Part shown: positions 22,995 to 34,863 of the stretch, piece by piece
Layout of the letters: the number at the start of each line of letters is the position of its first letter
Numbering within the stretch: the first letter of the stretch is position 1
DNA from: Prillingera fragicola
Lineage: Eukaryota > Basidiomycota > Tremellomycetes > Trichosporonales > Trichosporonaceae
Assembly: GCA_002335605.1 (NCBI GenBank)
Contig: BEDY01000001.1
Location: 3,720,001-3,784,000, forward strand
Direction: 5' to 3'
Length of the DNA stretch: 64,000 bases
Notes under the pieces: model-generated
Database searches by the model: none
What the model was told of the DNA's origin: nothing
Seen by the model: only the letters and a program-made list of their open reading frames with translations
Position numbers and translations under genes: made by a program

Positions 22995-25900
22995 ATGAAG
23001 TGGATTGCCGGCGCCGTCATCGGGGCAGCGGCGCTCGCTCGTGCCGCCTCGCCCCCATTCAGCGTGAGCGTAGAGACCAGCTGGCCTGCGCCTCCACTTG
23101 TTCTCGAGATTCTGTAAGTCGCGCCTTCCCTGCCCTCCCTCCCTCTGTCCCGATTCCTTGGGAGCCAGCTGACAAGTGCAGCGAAACGGTACACGACGAA
23201 AACCCCGCCGCATACTTTCCCCTCCTCAAGCTGCTGACGCAGCACGCCTCCGTTCTTGGCCCCGACGCCTCCCCCGAGTCTGTCTACAAGGCTGCCCTCG
23301 ACCTTGTCGACTCGCATGCCCTTCTTCCCCTTCCTGGGCAGCGGTCGACGCTTGAACTTGCACTTGCGCTACACACTGCTGCGCCGCGTATTGAGGCCGC
23401 CTACTCGCAGTACGCGGGCGTTGACGAGGCTGCCCTCGGCGTGTCTGGTTGCGGGGCTTGGGTCGAGTGGAGGGGCAAGGGGTTCTGCGACGTCGATTCC
23501 TTGCGGTACGATGTGGAGCGGTTGATTGAGGAGAAGGGCAAGTCCTTGTGAGTATCATCGTAGGCGAGCAGACCTGACGAGCCAGTGGAAGCAGGGCACC
23601 ATCCCAGCCTCTTGACCACGCCTCCGAGTCACCGTTCTCGACCGGTCCCCAGGCTGTGCTCTACTACACCCCGTCCACCGAGTCCTTGCCTCTTGTTGAA
23701 TACTTGTCCGACCACGCTCGCAACCATCCGAACTTTCAGTATGTCGTGCGCTACCGTGCCCCTGCTGCGGTTGCCGACAGGACTGAACGCACCCCGTTGT
23801 CGGGCTACGGCGTCGAGATGCAGCTCAAGAACACCGACTACCTTGTCGTCGACGACCGCGTTTCTGGTGGAACTAATGACGGAGCTCAGGCTACGTTTAG
23901 CGCCAACCCTGCTGGCTCGAACGCATTTGTTGAAGAGCTCGGCGAGGATCCTTGGGCTGAGCGTGCCAATCCTCTCACCGAGGAGGAGACTGCTGGTGAG
24001 TGGCAATTTGCAGGACGTAGATGGAGCTGACGATTTAGACCTTGGACTCAAGGCCATCAACCTGATCAAGACCTCGAGCAGCCCACTCGACGCCATGGTC
24101 GACTTGACTGCTGACTTGCCCAAGTACGCTGCCCGCCTTGCGCGCCGTGTCAACATCACGGACATGATTCGCAAGCGTGTGCGCCGCTTGAGCGTGCGCC
24201 ACCCCATTGGTCCTGCCATGTTTATCAACGGCAAGCTCATTATCGACTCTGACGTAAATGCCTTTGGACTCCTCAAGTCGGTACGCCAAGAGCGCAACTA
24301 CATGAACTCTCTGCTGTCTCTTGGATACACTCCGGCTCAGGCATATGCTCTCATCTCGGACCCCATTATTGGCCAGTCTCAGGGAGAGACCAACCCTCTC
24401 GACGGCCTGGTCGACGCCAGTGACCGTCCCGAGGGCGGAGACGTCATTGGTTGGATGAACAACCTTGAAAACGACGTTCAATACCAGCGCTGGCCCCAGC
24501 AGATTCGCCACTACTTGCGTCCTGTTCACCCGGGACAGCTACACCTCGTGCGCCGAAACACGTTCAATGTGATTACGGTTCTCGACCTCACCTCGCAGAG
24601 GAACATGGAGGCCATTACACACTCGATCGCGACCTTGATCAACCGTCAGGTGCCTATTCGCATTGGTATTGTGCCCATGTTGGACGACATCGAGTCAGAC
24701 GGAGCCAACATTGCCAAGGTCTTCTTCCATGTCAACAACGAGTATGGCAGCGCCACGGCGCAGCAGTACTTTAGCATCCTCGGCTACGTTGCCAACGCTA
24801 TGACTAGCGGTCAGGGCGAGATCACCACCAACCATGTCAAGCAGGCGTATGAGCGCCTGTCCCAGACTTTGGACGATCCCAAGTCATTTGACGAGATTCT
24901 GGCCGATGAAGCTCTTACCGAGCGTCTTGCCAAGGCGCAGAAGTATACCCGCCGTCTCAGTGCCACCAAGAAGGAGTGGGCTCGCGGCCACTACTTTGTG
25001 AACGGCAAGCACAACACCTTTTCAAACCAGTGGACGCAGGAGCTCCAGGGTCTCCTGGGCTTGCAGCTTGGACACATCCAGACCTTGATGCAGAACGGCG
25101 TGGACGTCGACGAGGACACCATTTCGACCTTCTTCTACGACCAGCCCACAACTACTCTCCGCCGCAACAAGTGGATCGTCCCTGCCTCGCCTCTCGACAC
25201 ACACGCATATAACCTTCTTGATGTCTTTTCTGGCGATGCCGAGATCCTGTCCAAGCAGTTTATCTATCCCTCCGAGGATGCTGGGGCGCCTCTTACCACC
25301 TGGGTGATTGGAGACCTCGACAGTGTTGACGGCCGCAACCTGGTGCATCTGGCCGTGGCTAACCTCCAGAGCGAGGAAACCGTGTCGCGCCTTGGCTTTG
25401 TTCACGTACCTGGAGAGGGCGACAACACTAGTGGCCCCTACCGCCTGTCGACCCTTCTTTACCAGCTCCTCCAGAACGACGCTCTCCAGAAGCTGAGTCC
25501 CGCAGGCGTCCTGGAGCTTCTCGAGGAGCTCGATGACGCGGCCACCAACCACGTCGATGAGGACGGCAAGATCATTGCCAACGCTCAGGACTCTGAGGAG
25601 AAGCCCTTGACCACCGTCACCGCCTTTGGCTGGAGCCTCACCGATGCCGCTGCCTCCGCTCAGTTCTGGAACGTTGGCAAGCAGGTTGCTGCTCGCCTCA
25701 ACATCAAGGACTCGAAGCCGCACATTCTCGTCAACGGCCGTCTCATTGGTCCCATCGAGGTGGAGGAATTTGCCCCCGAGGACTTTATCTCCCTTGAGGT
25801 TTACGAGCTGGGCAAGCGGGTCACCCCTATCATTGACCTCGTTCGCACCTTCTACGACGACATCACCGTTTTCACCATTTCTGCTCTTGCCGACCTACTG

Positions 25901-27823
25901 GCCAAGACCTCGTCAGTCATCGCCTCGTCGTACGCTCCTCAAGGCTCAGAGGGAATCTTTACCGAGCCTCCTCAGCCTCGCAGCCGTGGCTACGAGCAGC
26001 TCGATGATGGCGAGATCTCTTTCAACACTGGCAACGCCGACACTGCCTTGCTCCACATTGCGGTCATTGTCGACCCCATGTCCGAGCACGCGCAGCGCTG
26101 GTCACCCCTTGTCAGGCTTCTGAGCCAGCTGGACAACGTTGCCATCACTGTGTACCTAGATGCCAACATGGAGGCCCAGAAGATCAAGGTCAACCGGTTT
26201 TACCGCGCTGCTCTTCGTTCCACTTTGACCTTCGACATTGACGGTAACGAGATTGCCCCAGCTGTCACTTTCAACGGCCTTCCCTCGACCCCCATCTTTA
26301 CTCTCGGCATGGAGACCCCCTCCTCGTGGATCCTGCAGCCCAAGAAGTCGCATCTTGACCTGGACAACCTTCTCCTGGGTCGCCTTTCGGCACCGACGCA
26401 CGTCCACTTTGACCTCAAGCAGCTCGCCATTGACGGTCACGGCCGTGAGTCAGGCAACGTGCCTCCTCGCGGCCTGCAGATGCAGCTCCTCAAGGAAGGC
26501 GAAGTCGTCTCAGACACCCAGGTCATGGCCAACCTAGGCTACATGCAGTTCAAGGCTACTCCTGGTGTCTATGACCTTGCTATTCGCCCTGGACGGGGTG
26601 CCGAGGTGTTTGAGATGATCAGTGCTGGCGGCGACGGGTGGAACTCGCCGATGGTCAACGTCTCTGGTTCGTCTATCGCTCTTGCCGCGCTTGACGGAGT
26701 GACCATTTATCCCCGTTACGTGCGCCGCCCCGGCATGGAGAAAGCCGATGTTCTGCAGGACAAGGTCGAGGAGAATCTTGGCAACGCTGTTTGGTCGCGC
26801 ATGAAGGGCATGGTTGGTCTCTCGACCGAGGTCAAGAAGGCAGCCACTCGCCAGGCAGACATCAACATCTTTACCGTCGCCTCGGGTCTCCTCTACGAGC
26901 GCTTTGCGTCCATCATGATTCTCAGTGTCATGAAGCATACGAAGAGCACCGTCAAGTTCTGGTTCATTGAGAACTTCCTTTCGCCGACCTTTATCAACTT
27001 CCTCCCGCATCTCTCGAAAGAGTACGGCTTCGACTACGAGCTGGTCACCTACAAGTGGCCCAACTGGCTCCGAGCCCAGACCGAGAAGCAGCGTATTATT
27101 TGGGCCTATAAGATTCTCTTCCTCGACGTCCTCTTCCCCATGGACCTCGACAAGGTCATCTTTGTGGACGCCGACCAGATTGTCCGCGTCGACATGAAGG
27201 AGCTTGTCGACGTGGATCTCCACGGCCATGTCTACGGATACCCTCCCATGGGTGACGACCGTACCGAAATGGAGGGCTTCCGCTTCTGGAAGACTGGCTA
27301 CTGGAAGGACGAGCTGCGTGGTCGTCCTTACCACATTTCGGCCCTTTACGTTGTCGACCTGAAGCGCTTCCGCCAGCTCGCGACCGGTGACCGACTGCGT
27401 CAGCAATACCACGCTCTCTCAGCCGACCCCAACTCGCTCGCCAACCTCGACCAGGACTTGCCCAACTCGATGCAGACCCAGATCCCCATCTGGACTCTGG
27501 ACCAGGACTGGCTCTGGTGCCAGACCTGGTGCAGCGACGAGTCTCTGGCGCGCGCCAAGACGATCGACTTGTGCCAGAACCCGCTCACCAAGGAGCCCAA
27601 GCTTGTTCGCGCGCGCCAGATTCCCGAGTGGGACGTCTACGATCGCGAGATTGCAGCGTTTGCTGCCACTCTCGAGACTGATGGTGGCGCCCTTGCTGCC
27701 AACGTCGACGACTTGGCGAGCACACCGGGTGGAGCAGTCCCCGTGGAGGGTGACAAGATCGAGGAGACTCCCAAGGCTGCGGCCGAGGCAGAGCAGGAGG
27801 AGGCTGTGCACGATGAGCTCTAG
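22995..27823 (+). CDS. UGGT: UDP-glucose:glycoprotein glucosyltransferase
   Basis: Soluble ER lumen folding sensor that re-glucosylates N-glycans on misfolded glycoproteins so that calnexin rebinds them. Four exons (22995-23113, 23182-23547, 23586-23995, 24039-27823) give 1,559 residues, the normal size. A signal peptide starts MKWIAGAVIGAAALARAA. The long central part corresponds to the thioredoxin-like and beta-sandwich domains. The GT24 catalytic domain begins near residue 1,245 (INIFTVASGLLYERFASIMI), with the DxD metal site in VIFVDADQIVR (about residue 1,340) and the conserved DQDLPNSMQ and IPIWTLDQDWLWCQTWC. The protein ends in HDEL, a classical ER-retrieval signal. All key residues look intact, so this should be an active UGGT rather than a degenerate Kre5-type protein. 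Confidence 0.95.
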
Positions 27824-28052
27824 AACACTTTCCAGTCAGTAGATTGCGACACCATGCAAAAAGAAGCATAACAAATCGTCACATCAAACCTAGGTGGTGG
27901 ATATCACGGGCGTGAAACGGGGCGTCACCAGAAAGAATAAAAGCACTGTACAAGCAGGGTATACTAACTATTTGGCGGCCGATCGTTCTACTGGAGGCAG
28001 GGGGAGAGGGAGCTACAATAGCCGCAAGCGCATGTATGGCTTTAGGCTAGAG

Positions 28053-31000
28053 CTAACGACGCACAGTGGACAGTATCGAGCTCGCACGCGAGCGGATAGA
28101 GGCCGAGGGCGTCTGCGAGCGCACAGGAGTCTGCGCACCCGAGTGGGGGTGGTGGTGGTGATCGCCGACAACATGGCGGCCGTCACAGCAGGCTCGGACA
28201 TTGTCCAAGCCCTCAAACGACTCATCAGCGTCCTCCTCGTAGTCTTCGGAAGGACGATGGAACGTGTCATAGTCACCCGCGTCTGCAATAGGCGCCGCCT
28301 TGTACGTGCCCTTGTACCGGTGTCCGCCAAAGTGGGGCTGGGGAACTTGGTGGCGGCGCAAGTACGTGTCGGCAGGAGTGTGGTTGCGTTTGCGTGTGCC
28401 GGTGCTCATGCTCGAGGTGGGGCGAGCAGCGTACGAGGGCGCGGCGCGTGGCGTAGAGTCAAGTGACCTGACGCTCAAGCGTGACTTTGACTTGGCCGTG
28501 GGGGACCGAAGCAGTTGACCATGCTCGTCCGGGATGATGGAGAGCCTACGGCCTGTGCGGGGGACGTTCTCTGACCCCGAGGCCTGGCCCGCAAAGCCGG
28601 TGGTGGCGTCCATGCCAGTGCCTTGGTGTTGCAATAGAAAGGACAATGCACTCATCCAGAGGTCGTGACGCTCCTTGGTGGGTGCAGTGAACTGGATCTC
28701 GCGTCCAAGAGTCGTGATCACGATCGACTTCTGGAACAGGCCAGGCGGCGCAGAGTTGAAGTCCTCGACGACACGGATGCTCGAGATGAAGACACTCTTC
28801 GCTTTGGACTCGGTAGCCATTCCAGCACCAGGGTCCTGAGTCGACCAGTAAAGAGTCTTGGTGTATGGGTGCACCCAGAAGAAGCGCTTGTGGCGGTTCT
28901 CCGACATGCCGCGACCGATTGTCCGGCGAGTGTACTTGTAAAGGTACTCGCCGATCATGGTCTGCGTAATGGCGTGGATGGTCGAAGGGTCGGTACCCGA
29001 GCCGGGCTGCGGAGCTGCGCGACGCCCCTTGGGAGGCACGACACTCTCGACAGACGAGAACGAGGCATTACGGTCACGGAACTCGGACACGCTCGAGCTG
29101 GCGGAAACGTAACCGCTGGCAACACGGCCATTGTCGTTAATGACCTTGTCTGCGCGGCGCTTGACGCTGTCGCGCGACTTGGCCCACGCGTCAGCGTCCT
29201 TGGTGGTAGGCTCCTTGCCCGCCGAAGTCTTCTTGGAGCGCACACTCGACATTGAAGCCTCATGGTTGAGCAAAGTGGGAGGACCCATGGAACCGGCGCC
29301 ACTGGCAACGCGGATTGCCGCACCCGCAGCCGAAGGCGCACCGGCCGAGCGGTTGGTCGGCCGTCTGGCCCCGTTAGCTGCCCCACCGTTGACGGAAAGC
29401 GCAGGCGAGACTGCGCGGTTGATGACCTCCTCGAGAGGAGAGGCAGAGGTGATGGCAAAGTTGGAGCCGGTGGACATCTTCTTGACCACGGTGCCAGCGG
29501 GAGGAGGCGCGGCAGGAGGAGGAGGAAGGTGCATCATCGGAGGACGCGACTTGTCTGGTGCGGTACTCGGCGACGCAGGCATGCCATCGACGTCCGCCGA
29601 CGCCAGGTCGCGTGAGCGGGGCTGACCGGCGGCAGCGTTGGCCTCGGTGAAGCGGTGAGGCGAACGGCGACCACTGGGCATGGGAGGGGGAGGAGCCTTG
29701 AGGAAGTCGTAGTTGGCTCCCGGGGAGACGCGGAAAAGACCAAGGTCCGGCGAGCGAGGCGAGGTAGCGGCAGAGGCAAAGGTGGTGCCGACAGGAGTAG
29801 AGGGCTCGGTGACGCCAGCAGCGAGATGCCTTGTGCTTGTGGGGGCAGGCACCTCGACAATCTTCTCCACGATACGCTCGACGGGAACCTCGACGATTTT
29901 CTCAACGATTTTCTCGATGGGCACTTCGACGCGCTTCTCGACGATGCGCTCGACAATGACCTCCTTGGGAACCTCGACAATCTTCTCGACAATCTTCTCC
30001 CGCTCGACCTCGACGATGCGCTCGACAGGGACCTCGCGGTCGACGTACTTGATGACCTCCACGGGCTTGTCGAGAAAGACCTCCTTGGTGACAATCTTCT
30101 CCACGGGAACTTCGACAATCTTCTCGACGACCTTCTCGACGATCTTCTCGACTGGCACCTCGATGATCTTCTCGACGGGAACCTCGACGACCTTTTCGAT
30201 GATGCGCTCGACGACCTTTTCGACAGGGACCTCCTTGATGACCTCACGGTCAACGGGAACCTCCTTGATCACCTCGCGGTCAATGTGCTTGTCGACGAAG
30301 ACTTCCTTTATCACCTCGCGGTCGACAGGAACCTCCTTGGTGACTATCTTCTCGACAGGCTTGTCGACAAAGACCTCCTTGGTCACGATCCGCTCGACCG
30401 GGACCTCGACAATCTTTTCGACAATCTTCTCAACAATCTTCTCAACAGGGACCTCCTTGATGACCTCGCGATCAACAAAGACCTCCTTGATGACCTCGCG
30501 GTCAACGAAGACTTCACGATCAACAGGCTTGTCGACGAAGACCTCCTTGGTCACAATCTTCTCGACAGGGACCGTGACGGTGACGATGCGCTCGACCTCG
30601 ACCTCCTTGATGACTTCGCGGTCGACGGGCACCTCCTTGATGACCTCGATCTCCTTGATGACCTCGACCTCTTTGATGACTTCCACCTCCTTGATGACCT
30701 CGACGGGCACCTCCTTGATCACCTCCACCTCCTTGATGACTTCCACCTCCTTGATGGTCTCGTAGGGGACGTTGACGGTGACAATCTTCTCGACTGGCAC
30801 CTCCTTGATGACCTCCTTGATAACCTCGACCTCCTTGATGACCTCGACCTCTTTGATGACCTCAACCTCTTTGATGACCTCGACAGGCACCTCCTTGATG
30901 ACCTCAACTTCCTTGATCACCTCGACAGGCACCTCCTTGATCACCTCGCGGTCGACAATCTTCTCCACAATCTTCTCGACGGGGACCTCCTTGATGACCT

Positions 31001-33660
31001 CCTTCTCGACGATCTTCTCGACGATACGCTCGGTAGGAGTGCTGGTCCGGTCAGAGACACGGTCACGGCTGGAGCGAGAGAGACGACGGGCCTCAGTCCA
31101 GCCACCGTAAGCGGCAGCGGCCGAGCCGAGGCCGATGCCAACAGGCACAGCAGCGCCGAGGAAGCCCCTCTTGCCATCGTCGCTGTCCTCGTCGGCGCTC
31201 GAGTTGGCAGTAGCGTACGCCTCGGTGTCGGTCGGGAGCTCCGAGGACGGCTGCACAGGGGTGAGAGTGCCCACAGTCTCACGGGCATCTTCAAAGTCGT
31301 CCGTTGCGGTGGTGTAGTTGGACGCAACCGACATGGAGCGAGCGCCAGGCAGAGCAACCGTGTGCTTGGAGGGAGTGGTGTCTTCCTTGTCGTTGGGCGC
31401 GAGAATGGTCGCGTCGGTAGCAGAGGTGGGCAAGGTGGCAATGGGGCTGGGCGACCAGTCATCGACCACAGGCGTAGCAGCGTCGTAGTCGGTGCTGGGC
31501 ACCAGCTCGTCGCTGAGGGCCAGGGTGTTGCCGCCGAGGACACTCGTCTCGGAAGGACCACGCGAGTGACCTGAGGCGGAAGCGTCGTAGTCGTCCAACG
31601 AATGACCAGACTCGGCAGTTGTGTCAGAGTACTGGCGATTGTGCATGCCACGAGGGGGGCTGATGGAATCCGATGGCATGACATCGCCCAGGGACTGGCC
31701 CAGGTTGGCCTTGCGGTTCGCCAAGGGGGACGAGCCATCAGGTCCAGGCGAGTCAAACGAGTTGCGACCACGCAGGAGGTCGGGGGTGCCAGTAGAGTTG
31801 GAGTCGAAGCTATGGTCGGCCAGGCTGTTGGCCGAGGGACCACGAGGCCATCCAAGCTTGCGGGTGATGGTGGACGCAATGTTGCGGCCTCCACCACGGC
31901 CACGGCGGCCGCGGCCAGATGCAGTCTTTCCACCACGCGTACTAGCCTTGATGGTGCCAGAGTCAGCCTCCTCGGTTGAGATAGGTGCTCCAAACTCGTC
32001 GACGGTAGGAGTCTCCTTGCCGCCGCTGCGGAGCTCGTCCTTGAGCCCAGCAATCTCGGCCTGAGCACGGGCCAACGATTCGCGGAGCTCCTCGACCTCG
32101 TTGACGTAGACCTCACCCAGAGGCGAGCGAGCATAGGACTTGGCAGGAGTGTTGTCCGGTGAGTCAAAGTCGGAAGCGTAGAGCTGACCGGGCGACAAAG
32201 CGTTGTCGTTGTCGTCAAAGCCAGGGCCGCGCTTTCGGGGGCTGCCCGACTCGGCGCCAAAGACATCCTCGTCATCATCATCGTCGGCGGCATTGCGCAC
32301 CAGAGGGCTGCCACCACGAGTAGCGCGCAGCTTCTGGGCAGCGGCGACACGGTGGCGCTCAGCGGCGAGCTCAGTGAGGAGGTCGCTCTTGTCGCGAGTG
32401 AGACCCGCCGCAGTCTTGCGGTGGTTGGCAAGGTCGGTCTCATGCTTGGCCTTCATCTCGTCGATCGTCTGCTGGTGGCTCTCGGCCGCCGACCGGTAGG
32501 TCTCGGCAGCCTCGCGCACGGCAATGAGGTTCTTTTTGAGACCGTCCCGCTCGGTGGTGGCCTTAGTGTGCTGACCCTGCACGTCCTGAAACTGAGACCT
32601 CAAGTCTTGCAAGCTGACCTCGAGGTTCCAATTGTCGTCCTTGTACTGCTCTACAGTTGTCAGCACAGGTTGCACTCTTTTTCACTCACCAGCCGTAGTC
32701 TGGGCAGCCTTCATGGCCTGGCCCATCTCCTTGAGTTCCACAGCCCAGCCCTCCTTCTCCTCTTGCAACTTGGCCAGCGCCGAGTCGCGCTCGGTGAGAA
32801 GGCCCTGCAACCTCCGAACCTCAACAAGAAGGTTCTGGCCAATCTCGGCCGCAAATTCCATGTCCATTGCACGGTGCTGAGCTGCATTGCGTTGCCGGCG
32901 CGTGAGAGTACTCGGGGTGGTGGCTTCACCGGCCGCTCCCTTCTTTCCGGGAGTGGTAGGAATGGCCGAGGCACCTGTTGGGTGAACCTGAGACGTCAGA
33001 CCTAGTGCGCCATGTGTTACACACCTGTGGAGCTTGCAGCTCGCGCATCAGACCTTGATTGCTAGAATCCCAGGTCTTCATGGCCGTCTGGAGCTCGAGC
33101 AGCTTTCCGCGAGTGTCATCTCCAATCTCCTCGCTGTCTCCGTCCAGCTCCATTAGCGCGTGGATACGCTGCTCGAGCTCTGTCTGCTGGGCCAGGATCA
33201 TCTGACCCATGGTGCCAACAGCTGTGAGCTGTGTCGACTTGTCCTCGAGAAGCGCCTGGAGCTGTGTCCGGAGCGACGCGGCGGTCATGTCAGAAGAAAC
33301 GAGAAATTCTGGAGAGGGCGTGCGTTCCAGCTGGGCGGTAATGGCGTCTGGAACGATGTTTGCTGCACTCTCGAGCTTTACTTGGGAGCGCTGTTTACGC
33401 ACCCCCTTGGCCCCGATGGGGACCGATCCGAAGGGGTCGTCCATCACGCTTGGTGGCCCAATGCGCGAGCTGGGCTGAGCGGTAGGGCTCTGGTGTGGTG
33501 GTTGAGGCTGAGAGCGGCTTGGACTTGGCGACGGGCTCTGCGGGAACGACGGTGTTGCGATTCTACGTCAAAAGTGGTCGAGACGCTATGTTTACGTCTG
33601 CGAATTCGGTCAATACTTTTGATAGCTGATGGTGAAAGAGGTGTTGGGTTGGAGTAGCAT
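28053..33660 (-). CDS. NUM1: Num1/Mcp5-like cortical anchor: coiled coil, KEV repeat, PH domain
   Basis: Predicted cortical protein that anchors dynein or mitochondria to the plasma membrane, as Num1, ApsA and Mcp5 do. The preferred model has four exons (33660-33617, 33562-33025, 32987-32690, 32650-28053), 1,825 residues; the first exon is tentative and translation could start at the ATG at 33444. Residues about 80-420 are coiled coil (LLVEVRRLQGLLTERDSALA). Residues about 833-1,225 are a dense repeat of EVIKEVPVEKIVEKIV-like units. A disordered linker follows, then a PH domain (about 1,520-1,640) with GEYLYKYTRR, HKRFFWVHPYTKTLYW and DLWMSALSFLL, the Num1-type lipid-binding module. The tail is Arg/Ser-rich. 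Confidence 0.82.
29855..31030 (-). repeat. KEV/EKIV-coding tandem repeat inside the Num1-like gene
   Basis: About 1.2 kb of degenerate 15-45 nt units, seen on the + strand as repeated CCTCCTTGATGACCTCGAC. On the coding strand it encodes alternating E-V-I-K-E-V, P-V-E-K-I-V and V-D-R-E-V blocks, a strictly alternating charged/hydrophobic pattern. The unit order is irregular, so slippage and unequal exchange are likely. Confidence 0.85.
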
Positions 33661-34863
33661 TGCCTGTTCAAAGAAGGGACGGGAGCTCCCGGTTGAAGAG
33701 GAACGCTTGGACCGATGAAGTTGGTGGCCCGGAGTTGGCAGTGTGGTGTTTGGGCGGATGCTACTTACCAGCTTTGGCGTGACAGTGTGCGTGAACAGAG
33801 GGAAAGGGGCGACAGTCGTTAAAGGGGAGGGTTTGTCGAAGGGAGAACGAGTGTGCAGTGTCGAGATGGTAGTAAGATATGAAATCTATGGAAAAGCAAG
33901 GTGTTGGAGGGAGAGACGAAGAGGAAGGAGTGGTAAAGTGGTGGTGGCAGGGGTTTGTTGTTTTACCACTGTTCATGCCACTAGAGTTGGGTGGGTGGTA
34001 GCTGGCTGGGTGGGGTGTTGCGCCTGGCACGACCTTCCCTCCTTCCCTCGCCCTGAGCCCACGCGCCCCAGCAGAGCAGCCTGGACGCCCCTCTCGTCCC
34101 GTCCAATGTGCAAGAATCGCGTGCTAAAATGAGGGGGGTAAACAAGGACAATGTAACGCACCACCGTTGCTTTACATAATGGCTGGGCACACTTGTTTAC
34201 TCCCGTGATCCTACTCCCGTAATGTATTCACTTTGTCCGAATTAGCGGAGGCAGTTTTGAGAAGGTAAATCAGCATGACATTGACGTCCATTCACTATAA
34301 AGACCACGTGCATCGTTGTAGAAGAGAGAACCAAAGGCTCTCACTTTGAACCCATGCTTGCCACCACTTGCCAGTGTTTGCTGCTGTACTCCTACCGAAT
34401 GTTTTGTGCTCCCTGCAGCTATCGAACATGAATATCAAGGAAGCAGGAAAAGGCTTCGATCGTGCAGTTCCTGACGGAGAGCAATGTTTCAGCACATGAT
34501 TATGTAATAAGATAGGCGGCTGCGCGTCGCGCGTGCCAATGCAGATCGCGGCGTAGGCAGGCAGGCGGGGCAGCGTATGGGCGTCATATATTGTTCGGGT
34601 GGAGGTGACAGCGAAGAGGAACACGCACAGCGCACAGCCCAGTGATCTCACCCACGCTAGCTCCCTCCCCCCCGTGGCACACCCCGTTCTTGCTCTTTCT
34701 CATCTTCCACGTTACCCATCCGACATTGTCGATTCAATCTTCAGGACCATCCCCACAAAGAAGATACTCTAGCTGCTGGTGCTTTGAGACCCAAGCGCAC
34801 AAACTAGACTCGATCCAAACCCCTTTCGTGCTTTAGCTACCCACCGAAAGGCCGATCACCATC
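33661..34863. other. Divergent intergenic region, Num1-like gene / het-C
   Basis: About 1.2 kb with both promoters. The Num1 side (33780-34030) is purine-rich on the + strand, so pyrimidine-rich in the direction of that gene; the het-C side (34640-34860) is pyrimidine-rich. A CACGTG E-box is at 34305-34310. A gtaagt sequence read on the - strand near 33765 could start a 5'-UTR intron. No coding frame recognised. Confidence 0.5.

Noticed and set aside
29655..31574. 639-codon open frame on the + strand (and an overlapping 350-codon frame)
   Set aside because: It is the antisense shadow of the KEV repeat; its Asp/Leu-rich low complexity mirrors the coding strand, which carries the coiled-coil and PH domain.
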